Shown piece by piece: positions 24,623 to 33,125 of a stretch of 45,933 nucleotides of DNA; within the stretch, counting starts at the first letter, position 1; every line of letters begins with the position of its first letter. The DNA comes from Liquorilactobacillus capillatus DSM 19910. GTDB taxonomy: Bacteria; Bacillota; Bacilli; Lactobacillales; Lactobacillaceae. The stretch is from assembly GCF_001434915.1 (NCBI RefSeq), contig NZ_AZEF01000021.1:1-45933 (forward strand), in the 5' to 3' direction. The position numbers were made by a program, and so were the translations under genes. Under the pieces are notes generated by a model, which searched no databases, was not told where the DNA came from, and saw nothing but the letters and a program-made list of their open reading frames with translations.

Positions 24623-26377
24623 TTAGCGGTAGGAATTCAGCATCAATGCAAGCATCTTATAAGTATAAGTGTTCTCAGAATAATAGTTTCCAATTATTTT
24701 ATTAAGTTTTGAGCCATTATCTGTAATAATTCCATCAATATTCATACTTAAATCACCATACATTGAAGGGCTGCGGTTGACCGTCCAAGTATAAACCTTC
24801 TTGTGTTCACGTTGAACCTCGCTAATAAAATCATCATTTAATGTACTGTATTCAACTGAATAAAAATCTGCGGCTGTTTTGGGCACTCCTAGTGCATTAA
24901 AAGGCAAAATATAGCCTACCTTCAACTGGGGCTGCTTTTTTTTAAGAACTGCGACTGTTTTATAATCCAGTGAATGAACAACATCTTTATGCTTTAATAA
25001 TGTTTGTGCATATTTTCTGATAAAAAGAGTACGCATATTCTTTGAATCATACTTGCTTACTTTGATTTCAACAATTAAGCGCTGACCTATGCGGTGTGCG
25101 GTGCTTAAATACTTGTTAAAACTGACTAACCTTTCAGCATGTCGACCTTCACGAGCTGTCAATCTTATAGCTTGGGCTAAAGTGAGTTTCTGCACTATCA
25201 AGTTTTTCCCAGTTAATTTTTTTAAGTTAGAATCATGACACACGACAAATTGATGGTCTTTCGTCTCTTGAATATCCATCTCTGTATAGTACGGTTGCGC
25301 ACTTTGATGCGTTTTTTTTAACGCACTCAAAGAATTCTGCAGTGCATTATCACCATCGACTCCTCTATGTGCAACAACAATCGGAACATTATGGACTGGT
25401 TGTCGCATAAGCGAATAATTATCTCTTACACGAATAAATAATAAAATAAATAAGCATCCCACTAGCAATCCTAACTCTAAAACAGGATGATGCTTTTCAG
25501 AACTTGGGAGTTTCAAGGTCCCCTTCTTCAACCCCTCTTCCTTGAATAAAAAGAATAAAACAATCTGTAATGATCCAACTACTACGACAGCTGCTGTTAT
25601 CAGCCGTATGAGCCAGGCAATCGTCGCTAATGCCGTTGCCGAATAAAGAGCAGCTGTTCCAATAAAAAGTTCCCAAAGTTGTTGAATTCCTAATAAGAGA
25701 AGGTAACTTACTAAATTAAAAAATAACGCGCCGAGTACAAGCCCTAGGAATGCAAGAAATAGTTTTCCAAAATATTTCTTGGTTATTGTCAATGACTTCA
25801 ACACAGCCGCTCTCAATGTCATCTGTTTTAAAATCATAAATGGTAAAACCATAGCGAACCTAAGACCTAAATATAGTAAAAACAGATATAGTAATGCTAA
25901 AACTGAAACGAATATAACACGTTCCTTAAAAATATAGTCTAAAATGAAAATCGGTATCTTAATTTTAGCAAGCAGCTCAGAAGTATAACCTGTTCCACTA
26001 AAAGGTAAGATTAAGAGAAAATAAAAGAGAAAGAAAAAGATCTTTTTTGAAAAAACGGCAGCTGCTTCACCTAAACTATGCTGTAGCATACTATAGGTCG
26101 AAAAACCTTTGTCACTCATATAACTATAACTACATAGCAGTAAAAATATATATTCAAAATAAGCTGCATACATTAACAAGACTAGAAAAATAAGCCCACC
26201 CGCTAATGTCAACGATGAGAAACGTGCCATCATTGATCCTGCTTTGCCAGCATCCAAGAGCCAATTACCACAAACTACTAAAGCTGGGATTACAATAAAT
26301 AGAATCAACATATTAGCCAAGACGATATTAACCAAGTATTTTCTTTTACTGCCACTGTCTTTACCTAACAAGTTCAC
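24623..26377 (-). CDS. Membrane-anchored glycerophosphodiester phosphodiesterase
   Basis: This 584-residue protein has an N-terminal region of about eight hydrophobic helices (to about residue 320), the known membrane domain of some Gram-positive GDPD enzymes. A C-terminal GDPD catalytic domain follows from about residue 330. Catalytic residues are visible in VVAHRG, YTEMDIQETKD and VVCHDSNLKKLTG, and IVEIKV is also conserved. It probably hydrolyses glycerophosphodiesters or lipoteichoic-acid-like polymers at the membrane. The start is GTG at 26377 with AAAGGATG upstream. It begins 35 bases after the GH13 stop and may be cotranscribed with it. Confidence 0.88.
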   Translation of the reverse strand: MNLLGKDSGSKRKYLVNIVLANMLILFIVIPALVVCGNWLLDAGKAGSMMARFSSLTLAGGLIFLVLLMYAAYFEYIFLLLCSYSYMSDKGFSTYSMLQHSLGEAAAVFSKKIFFFLFYFLLILPFSGTGYTSELLAKIKIPIFILDYIFKERVIFVSVLALLYLFLLYLGLRFAMVLPFMILKQMTLRAAVLKSLTITKKYFGKLFLAFLGLVLGALFFNLVSYLLLLGIQQLWELFIGTAALYSATALATIAWLIRLITAAVVVVGSLQIVLFFLFKEEGLKKGTLKLPSSEKHHPVLELGLLVGCLFILLFIRVRDNYSLMRQPVHNVPIVVAHRGVDGDNALQNSLSALKKTHQSAQPYYTEMDIQETKDHQFVVCHDSNLKKLTGKNLIVQKLTLAQAIRLTAREGRHAERLVSFNKYLSTAHRIGQRLIVEIKVSKYDSKNMRTLFIRKYAQTLLKHKDVVHSLDYKTVAVLKKKQPQLKVGYILPFNALGVPKTAADFYSVEYSTLNDDFISEVQREHKKVYTWTVNRSPSMYGDLSMNIDGIITDNGSKLNKIIGNYYSENTYTYKMLALMLNSYR

Positions 26378-26411
26378 CTTGTCACATCCTTTTTAATTTT
26401 GATTGACAGTA

Positions 26412-28097
26412 TTAGGTAAGCAGTACTGCTTGATATGGCTGCAAACTGACTTGATGACCATCGATTACCAACTGCGGTTGACTATTTAAAATAACATTCT
26501 GGGCTGAACAAGAAACGATTTGTTTGCTATTACTCAAATTAACTAAAATTAGAATCTGTTTCTTACCTAATAAACGTTTATAGGCAATTACATTTGCAGG
26601 AACATTCTTGATTTCAGCCAGACTACCAGTAGAAAACACTTGCTGCCAGACAGAATCGCTCCGCAATCGTCCCATCTTACGGTAGTAATTTAAAACTGAA
26701 TCTGCCTGTTTTTCTTCAGCACTAACATTAATACCTGTTCGATCATTGCCCATTTCTAACCACGGCTTGACTTTCGAAAAGCCACCAAATTCTTCAGCAT
26801 TCCATTGCATAGGGGTCCGTGCATTATCACGTGACTTAGCATTTACGATCTCTAAAGCTTCTGTTGGTGAGTAGCCTTCTGCCGTAGCCATCTTATAGTT
26901 ATTAATTGAAGAAACATCATTAAATTCAATAATGCTTTGCCGTTTGAAGTTCTTCATCCCTAGTTCTTGACCTTGGTAGATAAAGGGTGTTCCTGGCAGA
27001 AAGTAGTACATTGTTGCTAGAGCTTTAGCTGCGTCAGGTGTTCGTTCAGTCGGATTTTTAATCAGCTTAGATAGCACCCGTGGTTGGTCATGGTTTTCCA
27101 ATACATTAGCTGACCATCCTTGAGCTTGGCTGATTGCCTTTTGACTCTCAAAAAGTGTTTTCTTTAATTCTGAGATATCCCAATCCGTCTTGCCCCGATA
27201 CCATTCATCAGCACTTTTTACTTCAATATTCATATAGCTAAAATCAAAAATCATTGAAAAATAACCAGTTGGGCCAATAAATCGTCCTAAGTCTTTTTCT
27301 GGAACACCATAAGCTTCCCCAATAGTCAAGGCTTGATACTTATCGAACGTTTCATGTTTTAATTCATCTAAAAAGAGATTTAAACCAGGACGATTCTGTC
27401 CCTTCTTTACGACTGCTGCTAAACCATCGATCCCATCAGCTGGAATATTTGCCCAGTCAAGGTCTTTCTTAAGGTGTGTGATCGCATCAATTCGGAAACC
27501 AGCTATTCCTTTTTCAAGCCACCAATTAATCATTTTATAGATTTCTTGTCGTAAGGTTGGATTTTCCCAATTCAAATCTGGCTGCTGTGCTGCAAATGTA
27601 TGGAAATAATACGTTCCTGGTTCACCTTTGACCTCTGTCCAAACTGACCCTCCAAAAATTGACCGCCAATTATTAGGTCTCTTCCCATCTTTTGTAGTCT
27701 TGAAAATATAATACTTTCGGTAAGGATTATCCGGCGAAATAAGTGCCTGCTGAAACCAGTCATGTTGATCTGATGTATGGTTGATCACCAAATCCATAAT
27801 AATTTTAATTTTTCTTGCATGAGCCTTTTCTAGAAGTTCATCAAAATCTTTCATTGTTCCAAATTGCGGATCAATTGCTTGATAATCTGCAATGTCGTAC
27901 CCCATGTCGACCATTGGTGACTTGTAAATAGGTGAGATCCAAATCATAGTTACCCCTAGCTTCTGCAAGTAAGCAAGATGATTAATAATTCCACGCAAAT
28001 CACCAATTCCGTCATTGTTTGTATCTTGAAAGGATCTAGGGTATACCTGGTAAATTACCTCTTGATCCCACCAATGTTTATTTCCCTTTTTTTCCAT
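26412..28097 (-). CDS. GH13 subfamily 31 alpha-glucosidase
   Basis: This 561-residue cytoplasmic glycosidase has the full GH13 motif set: region I DLVINHTSD, region II GFRIDAITHL (nucleophile Asp204), region III LTIGEAYG (acid/base Glu261) and region IV VLENHDQPR (Asp337). Motif QPDLNWENP places it with oligo-1,6-glucosidases and related enzymes. The residue after the nucleophile is Ala. In this subfamily Val at that site goes with alpha-1,6 preference and Ala or Thr with alpha-1,4, so malto-oligosaccharides may be the better substrate. AAAGGAGG lies eight bases before the ATG. Confidence 0.88.
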   Translation of the reverse strand: MEKKGNKHWWDQEVIYQVYPRSFQDTNNDGIGDLRGIINHLAYLQKLGVTMIWISPIYKSPMVDMGYDIADYQAIDPQFGTMKDFDELLEKAHARKIKIIMDLVINHTSDQHDWFQQALISPDNPYRKYYIFKTTKDGKRPNNWRSIFGGSVWTEVKGEPGTYYFHTFAAQQPDLNWENPTLRQEIYKMINWWLEKGIAGFRIDAITHLKKDLDWANIPADGIDGLAAVVKKGQNRPGLNLFLDELKHETFDKYQALTIGEAYGVPEKDLGRFIGPTGYFSMIFDFSYMNIEVKSADEWYRGKTDWDISELKKTLFESQKAISQAQGWSANVLENHDQPRVLSKLIKNPTERTPDAAKALATMYYFLPGTPFIYQGQELGMKNFKRQSIIEFNDVSSINNYKMATAEGYSPTEALEIVNAKSRDNARTPMQWNAEEFGGFSKVKPWLEMGNDRTGINVSAEEKQADSVLNYYRKMGRLRSDSVWQQVFSTGSLAEIKNVPANVIAYKRLLGKKQILILVNLSNSKQIVSCSAQNVILNSQPQLVIDGHQVSLQPYQAVLLT

Positions 28098-28135
28098 AAA
28101 AAGTCCTCCTTTTCCATAAAAGCCTTATATATAGA

Positions 28136-28163
28136 AGTATAGTTTTTTTTCTTCTTTAAACAA
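28136..28163 (-). promoter_or_regulatory. Candidate promoter of the GH13 gene
   Basis: On the minus strand TTGTTT and TATACT are 16 bases apart, about 40 bases before the start codon. Confidence 0.5.
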
Positions 28164-28224
28164 AGTTTTTATTTAATTTTCTCTACTCAGAAATTAGGAG
28201 AATCTTCAATTATTGTGTAGAAGC

Positions 28225-29022
28225 TTACTCTTGCTCGTTTCTTTCTTGATTAGTGAAAAATGAATTACACCAAATACGTTCCTCATCTGTTGATAGTTTT
28301 TCACCTTTAAAGGTCAATTTTTCAGCTATTTTTTGTAACTGTTTTGCTTTTCTATGCATAATGTTTTCTTCAAGTATCAAATTAACTTCCATTAACGCAT
28401 CATCATCATTATTTTTGATAATTGCTATACCAAACCATTTTCTAGCCTGTTGTTCCTGTCCTAATTCACGGTGTAAACATCCTAAATAATAAGCCGCTTT
28501 TTTATTTCCTGCTTCATAACCTGCCGTAAAGTACTCTTTTGCATGTGTATACTCACCTGTATTCTTATGTAAAAGCCCCATACCATTATAACCAGTCGTT
28601 ATTTTATGTTTAATTTGAAACTGATAGATGTTCTCAGCATTTTCATAATGACTACAATAAAGACAAATATCACCAAAGAGTTGCAGCTTCTCAAGACTAT
28701 CTTCTTTTTCTACTAGCATATTTTCTTGTAGACTGGTTATCATTTTTTTGTTTTCTCTCTGAACATCAGTCATAATTTGAACAAGCTTAATAAAATTAAG
28801 CGTTTCTTCTTCAGGTAAACACTTAAGGTATTTGTTACTGATCTCTTCAAAGCTCAGTAATTCACTAAAATAATCCGGCGCTAACTTCGCTGTTATTTCC
28901 TTTACATTATCAAAACCAATTTCTCTAAGTAATATTCTTTCTTTAAAACCATATTTAACATGCATCTCTTGGATCAATTGTTGATATAACCGTTCACAAT
29001 TTTTTCTCTTATTTATACTCAT
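28225..29022 (-). CDS. TPR/Sel1-like repeat protein of unknown function
   Basis: I do not recognise this protein of about 265 residues. The C-terminal half has helix-pair repeats such as NGMGLLHKNTGEYTHAKEYF and AAYYLGCLHRELGQEQQARKWF, which look like tetratricopeptide or Sel1 repeats. The N-terminal half is helical and charged. There is no signal peptide or membrane helix. The frame is open to an ATG at 29040; the ATG at 29022 (MSINKRKN) has GGTG about eight bases upstream and is preferred weakly. It has no obvious functional link to the GH13 gene downstream. Confidence 0.6.
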   Translation of the reverse strand: MSINKRKNCERLYQQLIQEMHVKYGFKERILLREIGFDNVKEITAKLAPDYFSELLSFEEISNKYLKCLPEEETLNFIKLVQIMTDVQRENKKMITSLQENMLVEKEDSLEKLQLFGDICLYCSHYENAENIYQFQIKHKITTGYNGMGLLHKNTGEYTHAKEYFTAGYEAGNKKAAYYLGCLHRELGQEQQARKWFGIAIIKNNDDDALMEVNLILEENIMHRKAKQLQKIAEKLTFKGEKLSTDEERIWCNSFFTNQERNEQE

Positions 29023-29184
29023 TTTCTTTTCACCATCCAACTTAAATTAAAGTGCTTAGTTTTTAAATACGCTTTTTTAAACTATTTTTTTGTTTTCTTT
29101 TAAATAAAGCAGCTATTTTTCAAACTTTAGAATTAATAAGCATATTCTTAAGTTATTTTTTATTTTTGCACGATGAAATTCATG

Positions 29185-29190
29185 TATAAT
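29185..29190 (+). promoter_or_regulatory. -10 element of the metalloprotease gene
   Basis: A consensus TATAAT lies 31 bases before the ATG, preceded by the small palindrome ATGAAATTCAT. The -35 is poor. Confidence 0.5.
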
Positions 29191-29221
29191 CAAAACAAAG
29201 TAAAATACGAAAGGTGATTTA

Positions 29222-29953
29222 ATGAAGATCTCAAGGTTCATCAAATTAATATTTTTGGGCATGTTACTCGCTTATTTTTTTCAGAATCCTCCTGACATTG
29301 AATATAGTAAACAGTGGATTAGCGGCAAGGTTGAGCAAGTTGCTTCGCTCTTAGAGGCCCCTCCTAAAATGACTCCTAAAGATAAGGATTCCCCCGCCTC
29401 ATCCAATGACAACTCTCATTTACCTGACTCATCAAGTGCATCTACCACTTCTCATGACGCCTCTTCCTCAACTACTGTTTCCGATTCAACGTCTTCTTCT
29501 GCGGCCGTCTGGCCTAAGAAAACTGCTCGTGTGTATGTAGATTTACCCGAAAATATTTCTGCTAGTTACCGCAGTGCTTGGGAAGAAGCCTTGGACAACT
29601 GGAATAAAGCCGGTATTTTTAAATTGGTTACAATTACTAACAAAGATCAAGCTGACATTGTTTTAACAACTGAAAATAAAAGTAACACCCCACAAGCAGG
29701 CGTTGCCGAAACTAAGATGCTTATTAACCCATTAACTGGTAAAAAAGTTATTACACATGCAGTTGCTAAGCTTAACACCTATTACCTTGACGACTATTCA
29801 ACTGAACGTAAAGTTAATACTGCTGAGCATGAACTTGGCCATACAATGGGCCTAGAACATACAACAGATCATCCGTCCGTAATGCAGCCTCAGGGTTCAA
29901 ATTACGGTATCCAACAGTACGATGTTCAGCAGCTCAAACAACTGTATCATTAA
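29222..29953 (+). CDS. Matrixin-like zinc metalloprotease, membrane-anchored or secreted
   Basis: This 243-residue protein starts with a single hydrophobic segment (about residues 7-20), acting as a signal peptide or N-terminal anchor, then a Ser/Thr/Asp-rich linker to about residue 97. The C-terminal domain carries the zinc-binding HELGHTMGLEH (His203, Glu204, His207, His213) and a following Met-turn (VMQ at 220-222), the arrangement of metzincins of the matrixin (M10A) group. It is small and has no propeptide cysteine switch. It should act outside the membrane; the substrate is unknown. AAAGGTG precedes the ATG by seven bases. Confidence 0.85.
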   Translation: MKISRFIKLIFLGMLLAYFFQNPPDIEYSKQWISGKVEQVASLLEAPPKMTPKDKDSPASSNDNSHLPDSSSASTTSHDASSSTTVSDSTSSSAAVWPKKTARVYVDLPENISASYRSAWEEALDNWNKAGIFKLVTITNKDQADIVLTTENKSNTPQAGVAETKMLINPLTGKKVITHAVAKLNTYYLDDYSTERKVNTAEHELGHTMGLEHTTDHPSVMQPQGSNYGIQQYDVQQLKQLYH

Positions 29954-30001
29954 AAAGCTCCTATCTAGTCTCCTAGCGGGGGCTTATTTAATTATTAATT
30001 T

Positions 30002-30015
30002 TAAAAGCGCTCGCA
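30002..30015 (+). promoter_or_regulatory. cre-like box 1 upstream of the lipoyl cassette
   Basis: TAAAAGCGCTCGCA matches the CcpA box pattern TGWAANCGNTNWCA around the AAGCGCT core with two mismatches. Confidence 0.5.
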
Positions 30016-30044
30016 AATGATTAAAATATGATGCAATATTTAAT

Positions 30045-30058
30045 TGGAAGCGCTATTT
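30045..30058 (+). promoter_or_regulatory. cre-like box 2 upstream of the lipoyl cassette
   Basis: TGGAAGCGCTATTT shares the AAGCGCT core, and its right end overlaps the predicted -35, a position suited to repression. The right flank is degenerate. Confidence 0.45.
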
Positions 30059-30084
30059 ACCATTGGCGAAGTTAGTGTTATATT
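30056..30084 (+). promoter_or_regulatory. Candidate promoter of the lipoyl cassette
   Basis: TTTACC and TATATT are 17 bases apart, about 45 bases before the ATG of the lipoyl-domain gene. Confidence 0.45.
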
Positions 30085-30128
30085 TAAGAAAATAATAACT
30101 TTTTAAAATTCTGAAAGGATGACAAATT

Positions 30129-30374
30129 ATGATAAAGGAAATTCATATGCCGCAATTGAGTGCTAAGTCTAGCCAATATTTCTTCGGAAACTGGTCAAAA
30201 GAACCTGGCGAACAGGTCAAACGTGGCGATATCTTGTTCGAGGTTGAAACTGATAAAGTTGTCAGCCAAGTTGAAAGTCAAGAAGATGGCATCTTAAAAG
30301 AACAAAAAGTTAAGACAGGTGAAACAGTCACTGTAAATGACTTAGTGGCAACAATTGAAGTTTCAGAGAATTGA
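30129..30374 (+). CDS. Free-standing lipoyl-domain protein
   Basis: This 81-residue protein is essentially one biotinyl/lipoyl-attachment domain and nothing else. The modification site is Lys43 in FEVETDKVVSQVES. The ETDKV context is that of lipoyl domains of 2-oxoacid dehydrogenase E2, not the AMKM of biotin carriers. It has no E2 catalytic or subunit-binding domain and is shorter than GcvH. GAAAGGATG lies about eight bases before the ATG. It stops ten bases before lipA, followed by lplA, so it may be a dedicated carrier on which lipoate is built or loaded. That function is inferred from order alone. Confidence 0.9.
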   Translation: MIKEIHMPQLSAKSSQYFFGNWSKEPGEQVKRGDILFEVETDKVVSQVESQEDGILKEQKVKTGETVTVNDLVATIEVSEN

Positions 30375-30384
30375 GGTGCATGAT

Positions 30385-31263
30385 ATGAAACAGGAATCTA
30401 AGCAACAGGAAAAGCCGGAATGGTTAAAAGTTACTTATTCTCAAAAAAAGGTTGATCAGATGAATACTCTTCTTTCTGGATTAAACCTAAACACAGTTTG
30501 TGCAGAAGCTAATTGTCCTAATCTTGGAGAATGCTTCGGTAGCGGGACCGCAGCCTTTATGATACTTGGTCCTAACTGTACACGAGCATGCCGCTTCTGC
30601 GATGTCCCACATGGTCATCCCCGTCCAGTTGATTTAGCTGAACCATTGCATGTGGCTCAAGCAGCTAAACGCCTTGGCTTATCTCATATTGTGGTTACCA
30701 GTGTTGATCGTGATGATTTACCTGATCTAGGTGCAGATCAATTTGTGCAAACAATTAAAGCACTGCGTCAAATTACCCCTGAGACAACCATTGAAGTCTT
30801 AACCCCCGATTTTCAAGGAAAAACTGAACAACTGGATAAAATCATTGCTGCTGAACCTGATGTTTTTAATCATAACATGGAAACAGTTCGCTCAATCACA
30901 CCTAAAGTCCGTCATCGAGCGACTTACGCTACTTCACTGCGTGTTCTTCAATATGTGAAGGAACATGCTTCTACCAAAACATTCGTTAAAACAGGCATTA
31001 TGCTGGGACTAGGTGAAAAAGATGCTGAAGTTTATCAGCTTATGGATGATCTACGCGATATCAATATTGATTTTTTAACTATTGGACAATATGTTCAACC
31101 TTCTGCTAAGCACTATCAGTTACGTGAATGGGTCCCGCTTGAACGTTATCAAAAATACTACCACGAAGCTAAGATACGTGGCTTTAAATTTATAGCTAGT
31201 TCACCACTGGTTCGAAGTTCCTATAAGGCTAAAGAAGAGTTGCTGGCGGTTTACGGAAAATGA
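30385..31263 (+). CDS. lipA: Lipoyl synthase
   Basis: This protein of about 292 residues is a radical-SAM enzyme that inserts two sulfurs into a protein-bound octanoyl chain. Both iron-sulfur clusters are visible: the auxiliary CX4CX5C (Cys39, Cys44, Cys50) and the SAM-binding CX3CX2C (Cys65, Cys69, Cys72 in CTRACRFC). The C-terminal RSSY serine is present. The start is the ATG at 30385, with TTGAGG about eight bases upstream; a start at 30355 would overlap the lipoyl gene and lacks support. It overlaps lplA by four bases (ATGA). Confidence 0.94.
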   Translation: MKQESKQQEKPEWLKVTYSQKKVDQMNTLLSGLNLNTVCAEANCPNLGECFGSGTAAFMILGPNCTRACRFCDVPHGHPRPVDLAEPLHVAQAAKRLGLSHIVVTSVDRDDLPDLGADQFVQTIKALRQITPETTIEVLTPDFQGKTEQLDKIIAAEPDVFNHNMETVRSITPKVRHRATYATSLRVLQYVKEHASTKTFVKTGIMLGLGEKDAEVYQLMDDLRDINIDFLTIGQYVQPSAKHYQLREWVPLERYQKYYHEAKIRGFKFIASSPLVRSSYKAKEELLAVYGK

Positions 31264-32255
31264 TCACTATTCCTGTTTCTTCACATGATGCTGCACAGAT
31301 TTTTGCTCTAGAATATTACTTAATGACTGAAAAAAAGTTTACTGATACTATTTTTATGCTCTGGTCAACTACCCCAACTGTGATGTTGGGTAAATACCAA
31401 GATGCTGCTTCAGAAGTAAACTTATCCTATGTTAAAGACCATAAGATTAAAATAGTTCGCCGCCGTTCAGGAGGTGGCACCATCTATACTGATGAAGGAG
31501 GTTGCCAATTTACCTTTATCCAGCCAACTACAGAAAAAGTAATTGACTTTTCTACAGGGATGAATCTGATTGTTACTGCACTTGCCCAGCTAGGCATTTC
31601 TGTTACGATCGATGGTCGTAATGACCTTCTGGCAAAAGGACGTAAGGTCTCTGGGAATGCGCAATATCTTGAGGGCAACTACCGACTGCATCATGGCAGC
31701 CTGTTATTTAATACTGATCAGGCTTCTATGGCTCGTGTTCTACAAGTTGATCCCTTAAAATTAGCTTCTAAAGGAATCGCTTCTGTCCGACAACGGACTG
31801 GAAATCTACAGCAGCAACGACCTGACTGGTCAGCCACTATTTTTAGAAGATATTTAAAGCAGACTATTTTAGAGATGATTCCACACAGTATCTATCACTT
31901 AACCTCTGCTGATAAAACCTGTGTCTCTAAAATCAAGCAACGTAAGTTTAAAAGCCCTTTTACCAACAAGCCTTTTTCAGACCAGTTTAGCTGCTCAAAG
32001 AAAAAGTACCTAAAAGGTGTGGGGCTGCTACAACTTAGCTTTACAGTCAAAGAGCAACGATTGACTGCGATTAAGCTCACTGGTGACTTCTTTAGTACAC
32101 TTGAGCCAAAATCCTTCTCTACTGCTTTAGTAGGGACAACTTTTAAACCTTATCCTGTATTCCAAGCTCTTAGTCAAGTTCTAACAGCAACACCAATCAT
32201 GGGGCTTACTGCAGAAACATTAACGGCTTTGATTTTTGAACAGCAGGATAATTAG
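31260..32255 (+). CDS. lplA: Lipoate-protein ligase A
   Basis: This 331-residue enzyme activates lipoate or octanoate with ATP and attaches it to lipoyl domains. The N-terminal catalytic domain shows RRRSGGGTIYTDEG and KGRKVSGNAQYLEGNYRLHHGSLLFN, the substrate and Lys-containing loops of LplA. A C-terminal accessory domain of about 90 residues is present, as in ligases that perform both the activation and transfer steps. The ATG overlaps the lipA stop, so translation is coupled. With LipA present, octanoylated carrier could be converted in place to lipoyl carrier. Confidence 0.92.
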   Translation: MITIPVSSHDAAQIFALEYYLMTEKKFTDTIFMLWSTTPTVMLGKYQDAASEVNLSYVKDHKIKIVRRRSGGGTIYTDEGGCQFTFIQPTTEKVIDFSTGMNLIVTALAQLGISVTIDGRNDLLAKGRKVSGNAQYLEGNYRLHHGSLLFNTDQASMARVLQVDPLKLASKGIASVRQRTGNLQQQRPDWSATIFRRYLKQTILEMIPHSIYHLTSADKTCVSKIKQRKFKSPFTNKPFSDQFSCSKKKYLKGVGLLQLSFTVKEQRLTAIKLTGDFFSTLEPKSFSTALVGTTFKPYPVFQALSQVLTATPIMGLTAETLTALIFEQQDN

Positions 32256-32296
32256 CACTGCTCTTTTCTTCGTACCCTCTATGAGATTTTAAGTTT

Positions 32297-32350
32297 AACA
32301 GTGAGCTACTTCATGGAGATAACAAGCCATGGGGGAAGCCACTGTTTATT
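32297..32350 (+). terminator. Terminator of the lipoyl cassette
   Basis: AACAGTG, GCT, CTTC and ATGG pair with CCAT, GGAAG, GC and CACTGTT around a loop, followed by TTATTTGTTT. Confidence 0.7.
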
Positions 32351-32516
32351 TGTTTGCTGTCTTGCATTGCTAACTTAAATGAGTAAAAACATAGTTTATT
32401 TCCTTAATAATCTATGTTATCTTTACGAACAGGGGTAAGTTCAAATCTATTAAGCTTTGCGGTATCTAGGATGTTGACTTGACCTTTCTAAATAACAATT
32501 CAAGTGAGGTTTATCA

Positions 32517-32891
32517 ATGAAATTTGATTGGAAGTATGGATTCATAAACAACTTTATCCTTGTTCTTTTATCTGTTATTATCTGGATAACACAGTCCTTT
32601 TCCAAAATAACCAACTTCAGACCGTATCCATGGCTGCTTGCCGGTGGTGCAATTATTTTTTTGGCTTTATATTTTCTCCTTTGGGAACGCCCTTTTAAGC
32701 GTAAGCACCCTGAATACAAAGCAAATAATCGTCAATTTAGTAGTTGGGGTTGGGTTACTATATTTACGGGCGTACTCTTACTTTTACTGTTAATAGGTAC
32801 TCTCCATTTGCATGGATTCCCTCTCCTTTGGATAATGCTACTTATCCTATTTCTTAGAGACTCACTATCATCTGTTAGAATTAGAAAATAA
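32517..32891 (+). CDS. Small membrane protein of unknown function
   Basis: I do not recognise this 124-residue protein. It has about four hydrophobic helices (near 12-30, 38-56, 76-93 and 99-113), with a basic loop ERPFKRKHPEYKANNR and a basic tail. GTGAGG lies seven bases before the ATG. It is a single gene between the lipoyl-cassette terminator and its own strong terminator. No function can be given. Confidence 0.65.
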   Translation: MKFDWKYGFINNFILVLLSVIIWITQSFSKITNFRPYPWLLAGGAIIFLALYFLLWERPFKRKHPEYKANNRQFSSWGWVTIFTGVLLLLLLIGTLHLHGFPLLWIMLLILFLRDSLSSVRIRK

Positions 32892-32894
32892 TAT

Positions 32895-32943
32895 AAAAGA
32901 ACTGTTGTAAAGCTCTAAAAAAGCACTTTACAACAGTTCTTTT
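32895..32943 (+). terminator. Strong intrinsic terminator
   Basis: AAAAGAACTGTTGTAAAG pairs perfectly with CTTTACAACAGTTCTTTT around a 13-base loop, directly after the small membrane protein gene. Confidence 0.9.
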
Positions 32944-33025
32944 GCTTTGTTAAAGACAATCTTTCAGTCATTTAAACAGAATTATTCGGTTCCCCTTATT
33001 TTTTTAGGAGTACCTGAAAAAAATG

Positions 33026-33034
33026 TGTTATAAT
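33026..33034 (+). promoter_or_regulatory. Extended -10 promoter
   Basis: TGTTATAAT contains a perfect TATAAT with an upstream TGn extension. No -35 is visible, as allowed for extended -10 promoters. It is about 100 bases upstream of the next small gene. Confidence 0.5.
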
Positions 33035-33125
33035 GATACTTGAAAGTGTTGACCCTAGAATTAGCTTAGTTTTATAGTTTATTTTTAGGTTTAACTCATA
33101 CAAGTAATGACATGTTTACTACTAT

